Source: Trachelipus rathkii
Lineage: Eukaryota > Arthropoda > Malacostraca > Isopoda > Trachelipodidae
Assembly (NCBI GenBank): GCA_015478945.1
Contig: JABUQX010097410.1
Location: 1-31,681, forward strand
Length of the DNA stretch: 31,681 nt
Direction: 5' to 3'
Shown in pieces: positions 21,966 to 31,365 of the stretch. Position 1 is the first letter of the stretch. Each line of letters opens with the position of its first letter. Under the pieces are notes generated by a model. The model worked only from the letters and a program-made list of their open reading frames with translations. It did not search any database and was not told the origin of the DNA. The position numbers and the translations under genes were made by a program.

Positions 21966-22190
21966 TCAAAATTACTCCATCTGTCACAATTGTGACCAGT
22001 ATATTACCTAAGGGGTGCAGGTGATTGTATTCACGGGTATCTAACCTGAACTTGGGTTTGAGGAGATCGTGAGTGCAAAATCATTTTTTGTTTATGTCAA
22101 CAATGATTAAAAAAGCACTTATATATAAAAAAATTAGAATTAATAATTATAAAATAGATGTTTGTTCCGATATGTAATACATCCGTTTTT
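21966..22190. other. Unassigned AT-rich linker
   Basis: It may contain further decayed transposase sequence (GTGACAGATGG on the minus strand just upstream of the fragment). Otherwise nothing is recognisable. Confidence 0.4.
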
Positions 22191-22850
22191 ACCCCCACCG
22201 GACCTTGACCTTTTGACCTCTACCCCACCCTAAAATTTGAGGCAAACCGCATTTTTATGCACCCAATTTTACCGGCCATTGACTTTTGGACCTGACCTCT
22301 TTTACCTGACACTTGACCTTTTTTGCCTTGACCTTTTTTGGGGGCTAGACCTTTTTAGGCCTAGACCTTTTTTGGCCTTGACCTTTCCGCCCAACCTTGT
22401 CTTCCAGGACAATTTTGGCAACCCTAATTTTTTTGGCAACCCTAATTTTTTGCAACCCTTCGAAGAAGGTTGCGCCAAACGGTTGCTAGCAACCGTTGTA
22501 CGTACCCCACCCTATTTTTTCGACCACCCTTTGGTCTTCCATGCGTCAATTTTGACCCACCCTAATTTTTGGCTACCCTTTAGGGGTAGCCCTATTTTTT
22601 TGATGTCTTTTACCTTTTTTGTCCTTGACCTTTTCTCCAAAGCTAGCAGATACCATGGTCAATTTTGGACCCACGATAATTTTTTGCCTTCCTTTAGGGC
22701 TTAGGCCCTTTTTGATGTCTTACCTGCGTTTGACCATGATATTTTACGGCCTGACCTGCCAGATACCATGGAGTCAATTTTTGCCCACGCTAATTTTTGC
22801 CCACTCGATGGCCCACCCGTCACATATTCCGTTCCTAACTTAAACGTATG
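22191..22850 (+). repeat. TTGACCTTTTTTGGCC-type reiterated motif region
   Basis: Short related phrases recur throughout: TTGACCTTTTTTG, CCTAGACCTTTTT, CAACCCTAATTTTTT, GATACCATGG(A)TCAATTTT and TTTAGGG.TAGCCCT. Spacing runs from about 15 to 60 bases. GGTTGCGCCAAACGGTTGCTAGCAACCGTTG near 22,467-22,497 contains the palindrome CGGTTGCTAGCAACCG. The phrase CTTTGGTCTTCCATGCGTC appears here (about 22,530) and again at about 23,085. The frame at 22237-22704 (+) is a Phe/Leu/Pro-rich translation of these repeats, not a gene. Confidence 0.6.
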
Positions 22851-22867
22851 TATGGATCTATCCTAAC

Positions 22868-23065
22868 TTGAAACACCTACACACACAACCACACAACACA
22901 CACAACCACACACACACACACACAGGATGGCTCACGCACCTCAGATTTACACACTCACCAGATTTACTTACACTTATACACGCATTCACTTGGACACTTA
23001 TACACCCATTCACTATGACACTTACATTTGAAATAGACACTTACATTTACACTATACACAACGTA
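22868..23065 (+). repeat. CA microsatellite and ACACTTACA minisatellite
   Basis: A CACACA run at about 22,878-22,925 is followed by interrupted ACACTTA, TACACCCATTCACT and GACACTTACATT units to about 23,065. The same CACTTA phrase dominates 23,548-23,812. Confidence 0.75.
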
Positions 23066-23547
23066 CAAACACACTACCAAACCCTTTGGTCTTCCATGCG
23101 TCGGCTCAATTTTTATGACTCAGCATTATTGATGACTCATCTTTGCATGACGTCATCTTTAGCCGTTCATCTTTGATGGTGCCATAATATTGCATAGGTT
23201 CAAGTTTGATGCGCGCCTCCCCCAATCACCGTAAGGAGTAAATCTTGTGATGTTCTATTAGTGTTTATGAGTATTCTATGAGTGCCAAGTGAGTGCCACA
23301 TAGTGCCAACTGAGTGCCACTTTTTTCAAAGCCTTTTCTAGCCCCCTAAGCCTAGAATAGCCCTAATATAGGTGTCTACCCCTAGTTATAAGGTATTGGG
23401 ATCGATTGGTGTATATTACAAGTTGCTAGACATGCTTCCTACTATGAGTAGTATTTTTCTACCACTTATAGCCTATATATATATTATAATATATATATAT
23501 ATATATATACATACTATATATATATATATATAATATATATATAATTA
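23066..23547. other. Mixed low-complexity region
   Basis: It contains GAGTGCCA repeated about four times at 23,280-23,325 and TA arrays at about 23,470-23,545. The rest is unassigned. Confidence 0.5.
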
Positions 23548-23812
23548 CTTGCACACACACCTACACACATACACTATGACACTTATTACACACATTCACA
23601 TGACACTTATACACACCTATGACCTAAGCACTTACAACCCCATAGACACTTACATTCGCCATATACCTTACACTCACACTCCACCACAGGACAACTTTCA
23701 CTTACAACATTACACACTATGACACTTAGAGCGCTTACACTACCATAGACACTTACACTAGCCCCTATACACTTACACACTCACACAGATACACTTACAA
23801 CTTACACTCCCA
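23548..23812 (+). repeat. ACACTTACA minisatellite
   Basis: Interrupted units such as GACACTTACACTA, CACTTATACACA and CACTTACAAC repeat over about 260 bases. The inverted partner (GTAAGTGT, CTAGTGTAAGTGTC) appears at 31,555-31,615. Confidence 0.75.
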
Positions 23813-23823
23813 ACTCGATATTT

Positions 23824-23938
23824 TGAAGCCTCAACTTTGATGCCTCAACTTTGATTGCTCAAGCATTGATGCCTCAGCATTGATGTCCTCAGCATTGATG
23901 CCTCAACTTTGATGATTGATGCCGCAGCATTGATACAT
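23824..23938 (+). repeat. 14-bp GCCTCAACTTTGAT tandem repeat
   Basis: About seven units alternate between GCCTCAACTTTGAT and GCCTCAGCATTGAT. The mirrored array in the right arm (31,455-31,530, ATCAAAGTTGAGGAC-like) is shorter and more broken. Confidence 0.85.
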
Positions 23939-24017
23939 TTTCTAACCTTTTCTAGCCTTTCTACCAACATAGAACAGAGCTAATATTGATGTCTTCCCTA
24001 GTTCAAAGCGTACCATC

Positions 24018-24176
24018 AGGGCGCCGCATGCGCCGCCCTTCCGCGCGAAGGCTGACAACCCGCACCCGCAGGTCGCACCCGCCGCGTCCCCGCCCGCCCG
24101 CTGCGCCCGCAGCGCAACTATTCGCTTCCCGCCCGCCGCGTGGCCCGACAGGACGCAATTATTCCTGCGCGAGATG
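24018..24176 (+). other. CpG-rich block L1 (outer, left arm)
   Basis: About 160 bases very rich in CG, bounded sharply by AT-rich DNA, with CGCATGCGCCGCCC, CGCACCCGCAGGTCGCACC and CCCGCCCGCCGCGTGG. It pairs with 31,205-31,365. It keeps frames open on both strands (23942-24199 minus, 23986-24177 plus), but the peptides are Arg/Ala/Pro-rich translations of GC repeats without a domain. Confidence 0.8.
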
Positions 24177-24469
24177 AAAAATATATATACTATGGTCATT
24201 CATTTTTATTTCCATACTTAAAACATCAAAGATTTCTTTTCAAAAATATACTATGCAGTCATTCATTTTATTCATACCTAAACATTTTTATTAAAACATT
24301 TCGCGAACCTAAAACTGTAATCATACAACACTTTTATATTTTTACTTAATACTTTTTAATTTATTAAATTTTAAAAATTGTATGTAGAAGAAAAAACCAG
24401 AGTGTCTGCATATATAAAATTTTATTTTACACAATTGTACGAAATTTTATTAAAACCATTAACATTACA

Positions 24470-25110
24470 TACCTTAAAGCAGTAAATCAGTAAATTCAAA
24501 CTGTGTTACCTAACACCTAAGAGATTAGTATGCTTTTTTTACTTATTTACTGCTTTAACTCATATGTTTTTACTGCCTTTAACTCACATATTTATTAAAA
24601 TTACATACCTTAAAGCAGTAAAATCAGTAAACCAAACCACCTGTTACCTAACAACAAAGGCATTAGTATGCTTTTGTTTTACTGTTTTACTGCTTTAACT
24701 CATTGTTTTACTGCTTAACTCATATATTTATTTAACATTAGATACCTTAAAGCAGTAAATCATAGAGGTGTTACATAGCAACCAGGGGATTAGTATGCTT
24801 TTGTTCTACTGTTACTGCTTAACTTCAATATGTTTACTGCTTTAACTCATGCTTTACTGCTTAAACTAGGCTTTACTGCTTTAACTCAATGTTTTACTGC
24901 TTTAACTCCATATGTTTACTGCTTAAACTCCATATATTTATTAACCATTACATACTTAAAAGCAGTAACATCAGTAAAATCAAAGAGTTAACATAGCAAC
25001 AAAGGGGATTTAGAGCTTTGTTTTACTGTATTTACTGCTTCTAATCATAGTTACTGCTTTAACTCATCGCTTTACTGCTTTAACTCATGCTTTACGCTTA
25101 ACTCATATAT
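24470..25110 (+). repeat. Higher-order tandem array with 20-bp subunits
   Basis: The subunit TTTACTGCTTTAACTCATA (19-21 bases) is repeated singly or in clusters, most densely at 24,825-24,920 and 25,020-25,095. Clusters are separated by a conserved segment containing CATTACATACCTTAAAGCAG, TAAATCAGTAAATCAAA, GTTACCTAACA and GGGATTAGTATGCTTTTGTT. Such segments begin near 24,465, 24,600, 24,735 and 24,940. The right arm carries the same structure with different copy number. Confidence 0.85.
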
Positions 25111-25114
25111 TTAT

Positions 25115-25495
25115 TAACATTATGTTTCTTTTTAATTTTTTATTTACTTTCAAAACTTTATTTTTATTTTATTCTTTTTTATTTTTATTTTTATTTTTCT
25201 TCTTTATTTTTATTTTAATTTACTTTATTATTTATTTTATTTTATTATTTATTTTATTATTATTATACTTCATGCCTATTGTTATTTTAGAACACCTACA
25301 CACACACACACACACACACACACCACACACACTTACACTCTATACACTTAACGTTATAATTATTTAACATTTATTTTATTTTTATTTATTATACTTTAGT
25401 GTCCCTAAATATCCTATTGTATATTATTTAGAGCAACACATACACACACACACACACACCATCAACACACACACGCCCACACAAACGTATAATTA
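25115..25495 (+). repeat. T-rich tract and two CA microsatellites
   Basis: A TTTTATTTTTATT-type tract (25,115-25,270) is followed by CA runs at about 25,300-25,335 and 25,437-25,485. Mirrored A-rich and GT-rich tracts lie at 29,698-30,075. The frame at 25122-25367 (+) is translated low complexity. Confidence 0.85.
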
Positions 25496-25729
25496 TTAAA
25501 AACATTTTATGTTTTAATTAAACACGTACATGTATATTACTCATTCAATATAACTAAAAAATTATTTCAAAGTTTCTTAAAAACTTCTATAATAAATCAA
25601 TCATTATCTTTGAACAAAGAATTTATTTATTACCTGTTAATACTTTTGTTTAAAATTTATAACAGCAAGTTTTATAAAAACTTTTACTAAAATTTATGAA
25701 ATTTTATTAAAACATATATTTTACGTACC

Positions 25730-25800
25730 TAAATCAGTAAATCAGTAATGCCAGCCCCTAGCCACCCCTCTACACCAAGCTATACCACGTTTTCTTCTAT
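25730..25800 (+). repeat. Satellite box copy in left arm 2
   Basis: ACGTACCTAAATCAGTAAATCAGTAA is followed by a C-rich GCCAGCCCCTAGCCACCCCTC stretch and AGCTATACCACGTTTT. This is the same box design (AGCAGTAAATC plus a C-rich stretch) as in large inverted repeat 1. It is mirrored at about 29,385-29,470. Confidence 0.75.
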
Positions 25801-25889
25801 TGATACTGCTTTACATCATCTTTAGCCATTTAATAAGTACTAAAAATAACAAAATAAGTTCTTCTCTGCTAACATAAACATGTATTTAT

Positions 25890-26331
25890 TAAAATCTCTA
25901 AGTTTTTATTTAAAAATAACAATTATTTCACTTACATTTATATTATCTCCTCGATGTTAACTAAAAATATTCCAAAGTTTTTAAATAATTCGGATTTTCT
26001 TTATTATATTATTATTACTATGTACATTGACAATCCATCACCAGAAAACACAACAACCCGCACCCTACAGATACGAACTGACCTCTCTCTGTAAAATTGT
26101 GAAATAACTACTTTAGCGCCTAAATTTAGGAATAATCCTTTTTGATCCCGGAGCGATTAGCCTAATTCCAGGTTCAAATGTATTAAACTTTCTCTGCTAC
26201 ATAACAGTATTTTATTTAAAATCTTCTTAATTCTTAATTTAAAAATAACAATTATTCACTTACATTTATATATTCGCTCAATATATAACTAAAAATATTT
26301 CAAAAGTTTTTTTAAAATAATTCGGATTTTC

Positions 26332-26362
<31 letters not shown>

Positions 26363-26690
26363 CTATGTTACATTGACAATCTATCACGAGAAAACACAAC
26401 AACCCGCACCCCTTACAGATACGAAACTGACCTCTCTCTGTAAAATGTGTTGAATAACTACTTATCCCCAAATTTAGGATAATCCTTTTGTAGCCCGGGG
26501 CGATTAGGCCTAACCAGGTCAAAATATTTTTCAAACTGACCTTTTTCTGTAAATGTGGTGCAATAACTACGTTAGAATTTAGGCCTAAATTTAAGATAAG
26601 CCTTTTTGTATCCCATGCTGATTAAAGCCTATACCAGGTCAAAAGGTAATTCAGTATAGACAAGAATCATTTATTATTATATTTTTATAA
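25890..26690 (+). repeat. Direct units of about 330 bp, two full and one partial
   Basis: Unit 1 (about 25,890-26,175) and unit 2 (about 26,215-26,525) share TTTAAAAATAACAATTATT, CACTTACATTTATAT, TTCGGATTTTCT, CATTGACAATC, AACAACCCGCACCC, CAGATACGAA.CTGACC, TAAATTTAGG, AATCCTTTT and GGCGATTAG. A partial third unit (26,530-26,645) repeats only CTGACC.TTTTCTGTAAATG through CCAGGTCAAAAGG. Unit 2 carries a pure ATT tract at 26,334-26,362. All have partners in the right arm. Confidence 0.8.
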
Positions 26691-27062
26691 ATATATTTCA
26701 ACTGAAACATGCTGGATCGTAAGATCCTTAAGCAGGTAAGAAGGAAATGTTTTCCTTACTTGTGATGTCGGAGTAACCTATCATCTATATACCTCGTATG
26801 TGATGTCAGAATTAGTTATCGTCTTTTGAAAATCTAACTTTGTTCCTTAAACTTGTATTTGAGCAAGTGTGTTTTATTATCTTTTAGACCCAACTCATTT
26901 TAAAATCATAGTCATTATAGCTGTTAAGCGTTGCACAAGTTATCTGATTTGTATAAAAGTGTTTTATTTACGAAGTGTATATCATATTTAATAATAAATA
27001 CTTACATGAGGAATAATTATAATTTCACTAGAATAGATAATAATTAATTCACTAATTATAGT

Positions 27063-27165
27063 AGATCACGTGAAGCAAACGCAGAGCGCCCGCAAGCCGC
27101 GACCCGTCGAGTGCGCGGAACCGACGCATTAACCGCCGCGTAAATTACTACGCGTCGCGAAAATA
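27063..27165 (+). other. CpG-rich block L2 (inner, left arm)
   Basis: About 100 bases with many CGs, starting at a CACGTG (27,067) and ending GCGTCGCGAAAA. It contains CGGAACCGACGCATTAACCG. Its exact-order reverse complement, with small indels, is at 28,015-28,112. It marks the inner end of the left arm. Confidence 0.85.
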
Positions 27166-27174
27166 TGGAAGCGT

Positions 27175-28010
27175 TGTTTTAAAAGGTAGGGCATACATCT
27201 AGACGCTTGATATCTTTGACACCGTCCCATTCAGATGATAATATAGTTTGTGACTGTATCAAGAATTTACGAACCCTTAAACATGTGTTCAAGCGCATTA
27301 GTTATTTAAAGTCCTGGTATATCAGTTTTATTACAAACCAAGGAGATATTCTCGATGGTGGCAGAATGGCTTCAACATCTGATAGAAGAGGTATGAACTT
27401 ACATACTTCGATGTAATTTTGAGTATAATAATTATGATTACCAATACTGAAATCCATAAAGAGAAATACGGTTTGTACAACGAGGAAAGTTCTTATGCAT
27501 GGCACACATTGTGTATTTAATAAATTAATAATGGTAATTATGTAATTTAATATTTTAGATTAAACAACTTTTTTTCATAACTTATACATAGAGAAGATTA
27601 AAACCGTAAAGACATACCTTGAAAAGGAGGGAAGGAATAACTTCTATACAATAAACTCTACGTCTTATATAGGTGTAGCTTTAACGCATATAAAACTTGT
27701 TTTACATTCCTTAAAGTAATAAGATCTTAAAGGCATACACAAAAGAGGAACATAGCCAGCGTCACATCCGGAGTATTTGTTCTATTGCCCTCAAGGAATT
27801 ATTAACTTTAAGGATAAATAAAAACAAAACTGCTTTCTACAAAACAAAATGTTTTTCAAAAAAACTACCAGTGAAATTGTATTTTCTATAAATAAAATAT
27901 AAAATGTTCATGTAAGAAATAAAAGGACGGTTCATAAATATAGGAAGCGGTACTATTTGAAAAATACAAAAATGATTTGTAATGAAAGTTTACAACGGCG
28001 TATCATAAAA
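27175..28010. other. Single-copy spacer of large inverted repeat 2
   Basis: About 835 bases between the arms. I compared both ends in reverse complement and found no continued pairing beyond the CpG blocks, so this is a true loop and not further palindrome. It is AT-rich, contains a possible small exon (27,235-27,390), and is otherwise featureless. The minus frame at 27302-27505 overlaps the possible exon and has no domain. Confidence 0.7.
27235..27390 (+). CDS. Possible 52-codon exon in the palindrome loop (weak)
   Basis: I do not recognise the protein. An open frame (27207-27416) contains a segment preceded by CCGTCCCATTCAG, a passable splice acceptor, and followed by AAGAG|GTATGA, a good match to a eukaryotic donor. 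The 156-base segment would encode a soluble-looking, mixed-composition peptide starting near NIVCDCIKNLRTLKHVF and ending near GGRMASTSDRR. Its composition is less skewed than the AT-driven open frames elsewhere, which is the only other support. No neighbouring exon was found within the window. Chance is a serious alternative, as is a host-gene fragment captured in the loop. Confidence 0.2.
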
Positions 28011-28014
28011 ATAA

Positions 28015-28112
28015 TTTCGCGACCGCGTAGTAATATTCGCCGGCGGTTCATGCGTCGGTTCCGCACCGGTCGCGCTTGCGGGGCTCTTGCGTTGCTTCCA
28101 CGTGATCACTAT
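28015..28112 (-). other. CpG-rich block R2 (inner, right arm)
   Basis: Mirror of 27,063-27,165. It begins TTTCGCGACCGCG, contains GGTTCATGCGTCGGTTCCGC and ends at CCACGTGATCAC. Several single-base differences and indels separate it from its partner. Confidence 0.85.
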
Positions 28113-28559
28113 AAAATCTAGTGAATAATATTATCTTATTCTAGTGAAATAATAATTATTCCTCAATTTAAGTATTTATTATAAATATGATAATACACTT
28201 AGTAAAAATAAAACACTTTTAATACAAATCAGATACCTTGTGCACCGCTAACAGCTAAAAATGACTATGATTTTAAATGAGTTTTGGGTCTAAAGATAAT
28301 AAAACAACACCTGCTCAAATACAAGTTTTAAAGAAACAAAGTTAATTTCAAAAGACGATAAAATAATTCTCGGACCAATCACATACGAGGGTCATATAGA
28401 ATAAGGATTAACTCCACAATCACAGTAAGTAAAACATCCTTCTACCTGCTTAAAGGATCTTACGGATCCAGCATGTTTCAGTCTTGAATATATTTATAAA
28501 AAATTAATAATAATAAACAAAAATTCTTGTCTATACGGAATTACCTTTTGACCTGAATT

Positions 28560-29165
28560 AGGAATCCGCCTGTGATACAAAAAAGGCTTATCCAAATTTA
28601 GGCCTAAAGTAGTCATAACGAAGTTATTGCACCACATTTTACAAAAAAGGTCCAGTTTGAAATTATTTTGACATGGAATTAGGCTTAAATCGCCCCGGGT
28701 AACAAAAAGGATTATCCTAAAATTAGAAAGAAGTTATTTCAACACATTTTACAGAGAGAGGTCAGGTTCGTATCTGTAAGGAGTGGGTTGTTGTGTTTTC
28801 TCGGGATGGATTGTCAATGTACATAGATAATAATAATAATAATAATAATAAAGAAAATCCGAATTATTTAAAAACTTTGAAATGTTTGTACCTATCTAAA
28901 ATAATTTTAAATTGTGACAATAAATTTAATTTGTTATTTTAAATAAGCTAATTTTAATATATAGGCCTATATATACTGTTATGTTAGCAAAGAGAACAGT
29001 TTGAATATATTTTTGACCTGGAATTAGGCCTAATCGCCCCGGGATACAAAAAGGATTATCCCAAATTTGCCTAAAGTAGTTATGTCAACACATTTTACAG
29101 AGAGAGGTCAGTTTCGCTATCTGTAAGGAGTGCGGGTGTTTGTGTTTTTGATGGATTTTCAATGT
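28560..29165 (-). repeat. Mirrored copies of the 330-bp units
   Basis: These are counterparts of 25,890-26,690. TCAGGTTCGTATCTGTAAGG and GTGGGTTGTTGTGTTTTCTC appear near 28,763, and a second set appears near 29,108. The (AAT)n tract at 28,826-28,851 mirrors the ATT tract at 26,334-26,362. Confidence 0.8.
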
Positions 29166-29697
29166 ACATAGATAATAATAAATATAATAAAGAAAATCAA
29201 TTAATTTAAAAAACTTTGAAATATTTTTAGTAACATCGACAATAATATAAATGTAAGTGAATAAGTATTTTAAATAAAAACTTAGAATGATTTTATAAAA
29301 TTACATTGTTTTATCGTTTAATAATTTAATTAATTTTTATACTTATTACAGGACTAAGATGATGTAAAGCAGTAAAGTCAATAGACAAAACGTTGGTTAT
29401 AGCTTGGTGTAGAGGGTGCTAGGGGCTGGCCTTACTGATTTACTGCATTTATTGCTTTAACGGTACGTAAATATAGTTTATAAAATTTCAAAAATTTTTA
29501 GTAAAAGTTTTATAAAACTTGCATAGTTATAAAACATTAATAACAAAAAAGTATACAGTAATAATAACATTCTTTGTTCAAAATAAGATTGATTTATTAT
29601 AGAGTTAAGAAACATTTGAAATAAATTAGTTATATTTGAATGAGTAATATAAATGTACGTTTAATTAAAACATAAAATTTTTAATAAATTAATAATT

Positions 29698-30075
29698 TGT
29701 GTGTGTAATTGTGTGTATGTTGTGTGTGTGTTAGTGTATGTGTGCTCTAAATAATAATAACAATAGGCCGAATAAATAAAACACTAAGTATAATACTAAA
29801 AATGAAAATAAAAGTTTTAATAAATTATACGTTATATGTTAAGTGTAAGTGTAAGTGTGCGTGGCCTGTGTGCTGTGCCTGTGCGCTTGCGTGGCTTGTG
29901 TTTATGTGTATTCTAAATAATAATAATTTTGAGTATAATTATCTAAAATAATAATAAAAAACAAATAATAATAAAAGTAACAATAATAAAAATGAAATAA
30001 AAAGAATAAAAAATAAAAATAAAAGAAAAAGAATAAAAATAAAAATTATTGAAGCATATTAAGAATTAAAAAAAA
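29698..30075 (-). repeat. GT-rich and A-rich tracts, mirrored
   Basis: GTGTGTGT-type runs (29,698-29,745 and about 29,845-29,910) and an AATAAAAATAAAA tract (29,935-30,075) mirror the CA runs and T-rich tract of the left arm. The second GT run is more degenerate than its CA partner. Confidence 0.75.
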
Positions 30076-30079
30076 ACAT

Positions 30080-30905
30080 AAATGTACTCCATATATGAGT
30101 TAAAAGCAGTATAAACATATGAGTTACACCAGTAAACATTGAGTTAAACAGTTAAAGCATGAGTTAAAGCAGTAAAACAATGAGTTAAAAGCAGTAAAAC
30201 AAAAGCATACTAATCCCTTGTTGCATGTAACACCTCTATTGATTACTGAATTACTGTTTAAGGTATGCTAATGTTAATTAAAAATATGAGTTAAGCAGTA
30301 AACATATGAGTTAAAGCGAGTTAAAACATATGAGTTAAAGCAGTATAACATGAGTTTTAAAGCAGTAAATCATGAGTTAAAGCAGTAAAAACATATGAGT
30401 TAAAAGCAGTAAACAGTAAAACAAAAGCATAACTAATCCCCTGTTTGCTATAGTAACACCTCTAATGATTTAACTGAATTTACTGCTTTAGGTATGTAAT
30501 GTTAATAAATATATTGAGTTAAAGCAGTTAAACATATGATTAAAGCAGTAAAAACAGTAAAAACAAAGCATACTAATCCCCTTGTTGCGATTGATAACAC
30601 CTCTATTGATTTACTGATTACTGCTTTAAGTATTAATGTTAATAAATATATGAGTTAAAGCCAGTTAAAACTAGGCAGTTAAAGCAAAGCAAAACAGTAA
30701 AACAAAAAGCATACTAATCCCCTGTTGCTATGTAACACCTCTATTGATTTTACTGATTTATGCTTTAAGGTATGTAATTTTAATAAATATGTGAGTAAAA
30801 AAAAATAAAAAACATATGAGTTAAAGCAGTAAACAGTAAAACAAAAGCATACTAACCCCTTAGGTGTTAGGTAACAACTCTATTGATTTACTGATACTGT
30901 TTAAG
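30080..30905 (-). repeat. Mirrored higher-order array with 20-bp subunits
   Basis: TATGAGTTAAAGCAGTAAA subunits occur in clusters separated by CATACTAATCCCCTGTTGCTA, GTAACACCTCTATTGATT and TACTGATTTACTGCTTTAAG segments, near 30,200, 30,430, 30,560, 30,710 and 30,845. This arm has about five such segments against four in the left arm. Confidence 0.85.
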
Positions 30906-31204
30906 TATGTAATGTTATGTTTTAATAAAATTTCGTACAATTGTAAGTAAATAAAATGTTTATCATCAGACACTCGGTTTTTTCTTCTTACAATAACAAT
31001 TTTTAAAAAATTTATAAATTAAAAAAGTATTAAGTAAAAAAATAAAAAGATGTCTGTAATGAGTTACAGTTATAGGTTCGCGAAAAGTTTTTAATAAAAT
31101 GTTAACTTGAAATAAAATGAATGACTCCAAGTAATATTTAAAAGAAATTCTTTAAATGTTTAAGTATGAAATTAAAAATGAATGACTCATAATATATATA
31201 TTTT

Positions 31205-31365
31205 TCGCGAGAATATTGCGCCTGCGGGCGCACGCGGCGGGCGGCAACGCGGAAATATTGCGCCTGCGGGGCGCACGCGGCGGAGGTTCACGCGGACGGG
31301 TCGCACCTGCGGGTGCGGGGTTATCAGCCTTCGCGCGGAGGCGCATGCGGCGCCCTGATGGTACG
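31205..31365 (-). other. CpG-rich block R1 (outer, right arm)
   Basis: Mirror of 24,018-24,176. Inside it ATTGCGCCTGCGGG.CGCACG is duplicated (about 31,214 and 31,256). The left block shows the same duplication in eroded form (CTGCGCCCGCAGCGCAACTATT and CCGACAGGACGCAATTATT). The frame at 31152-31346 (-) is a translation of this block only. Confidence 0.8.

Larger units (their letters stand above)
23680..27170 (+). repeat. Large inverted repeat 2, left arm
   Basis: About 3.5 kb pairs, reverse-complemented, with 28,010-31,681. Matching landmarks in mirrored order are: TTTCACTTA near 23,697 with 31,655; GCCTCAACTTTGAT repeats with 31,455-31,530; CpG block 24,018-24,176 with 31,205-31,365; the 20-bp array 24,480-25,095 with 30,080-30,900; the T-rich tract 25,115-25,270 with 29,935-30,075; CA runs with GT runs at 29,698-29,910; three 26-kb units with 28,560-29,160; and CpG block 27,063-27,165 with 28,015-28,112. 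The arms differ by many short indels. Confidence 0.9.

Noticed and set aside
22237..22704. 155-codon frame, the longest in the window
   Set aside because: It is a translation of reiterated TTGACCTTTTTTG-type phrases. The composition is Phe/Leu/Pro and it has no domain.
23942..24199. Open frames over the CpG block on both strands
   Set aside because: GC-rich sequence lacks stops by composition. The peptides are Arg/Ala/Pro-rich and the block is a mirrored repeat.
24480..25110. CRISPR-like regular repeats
   Set aside because: The repeated units are directly tandem or separated by conserved, not unique, spacers. The context is eukaryotic satellite DNA.
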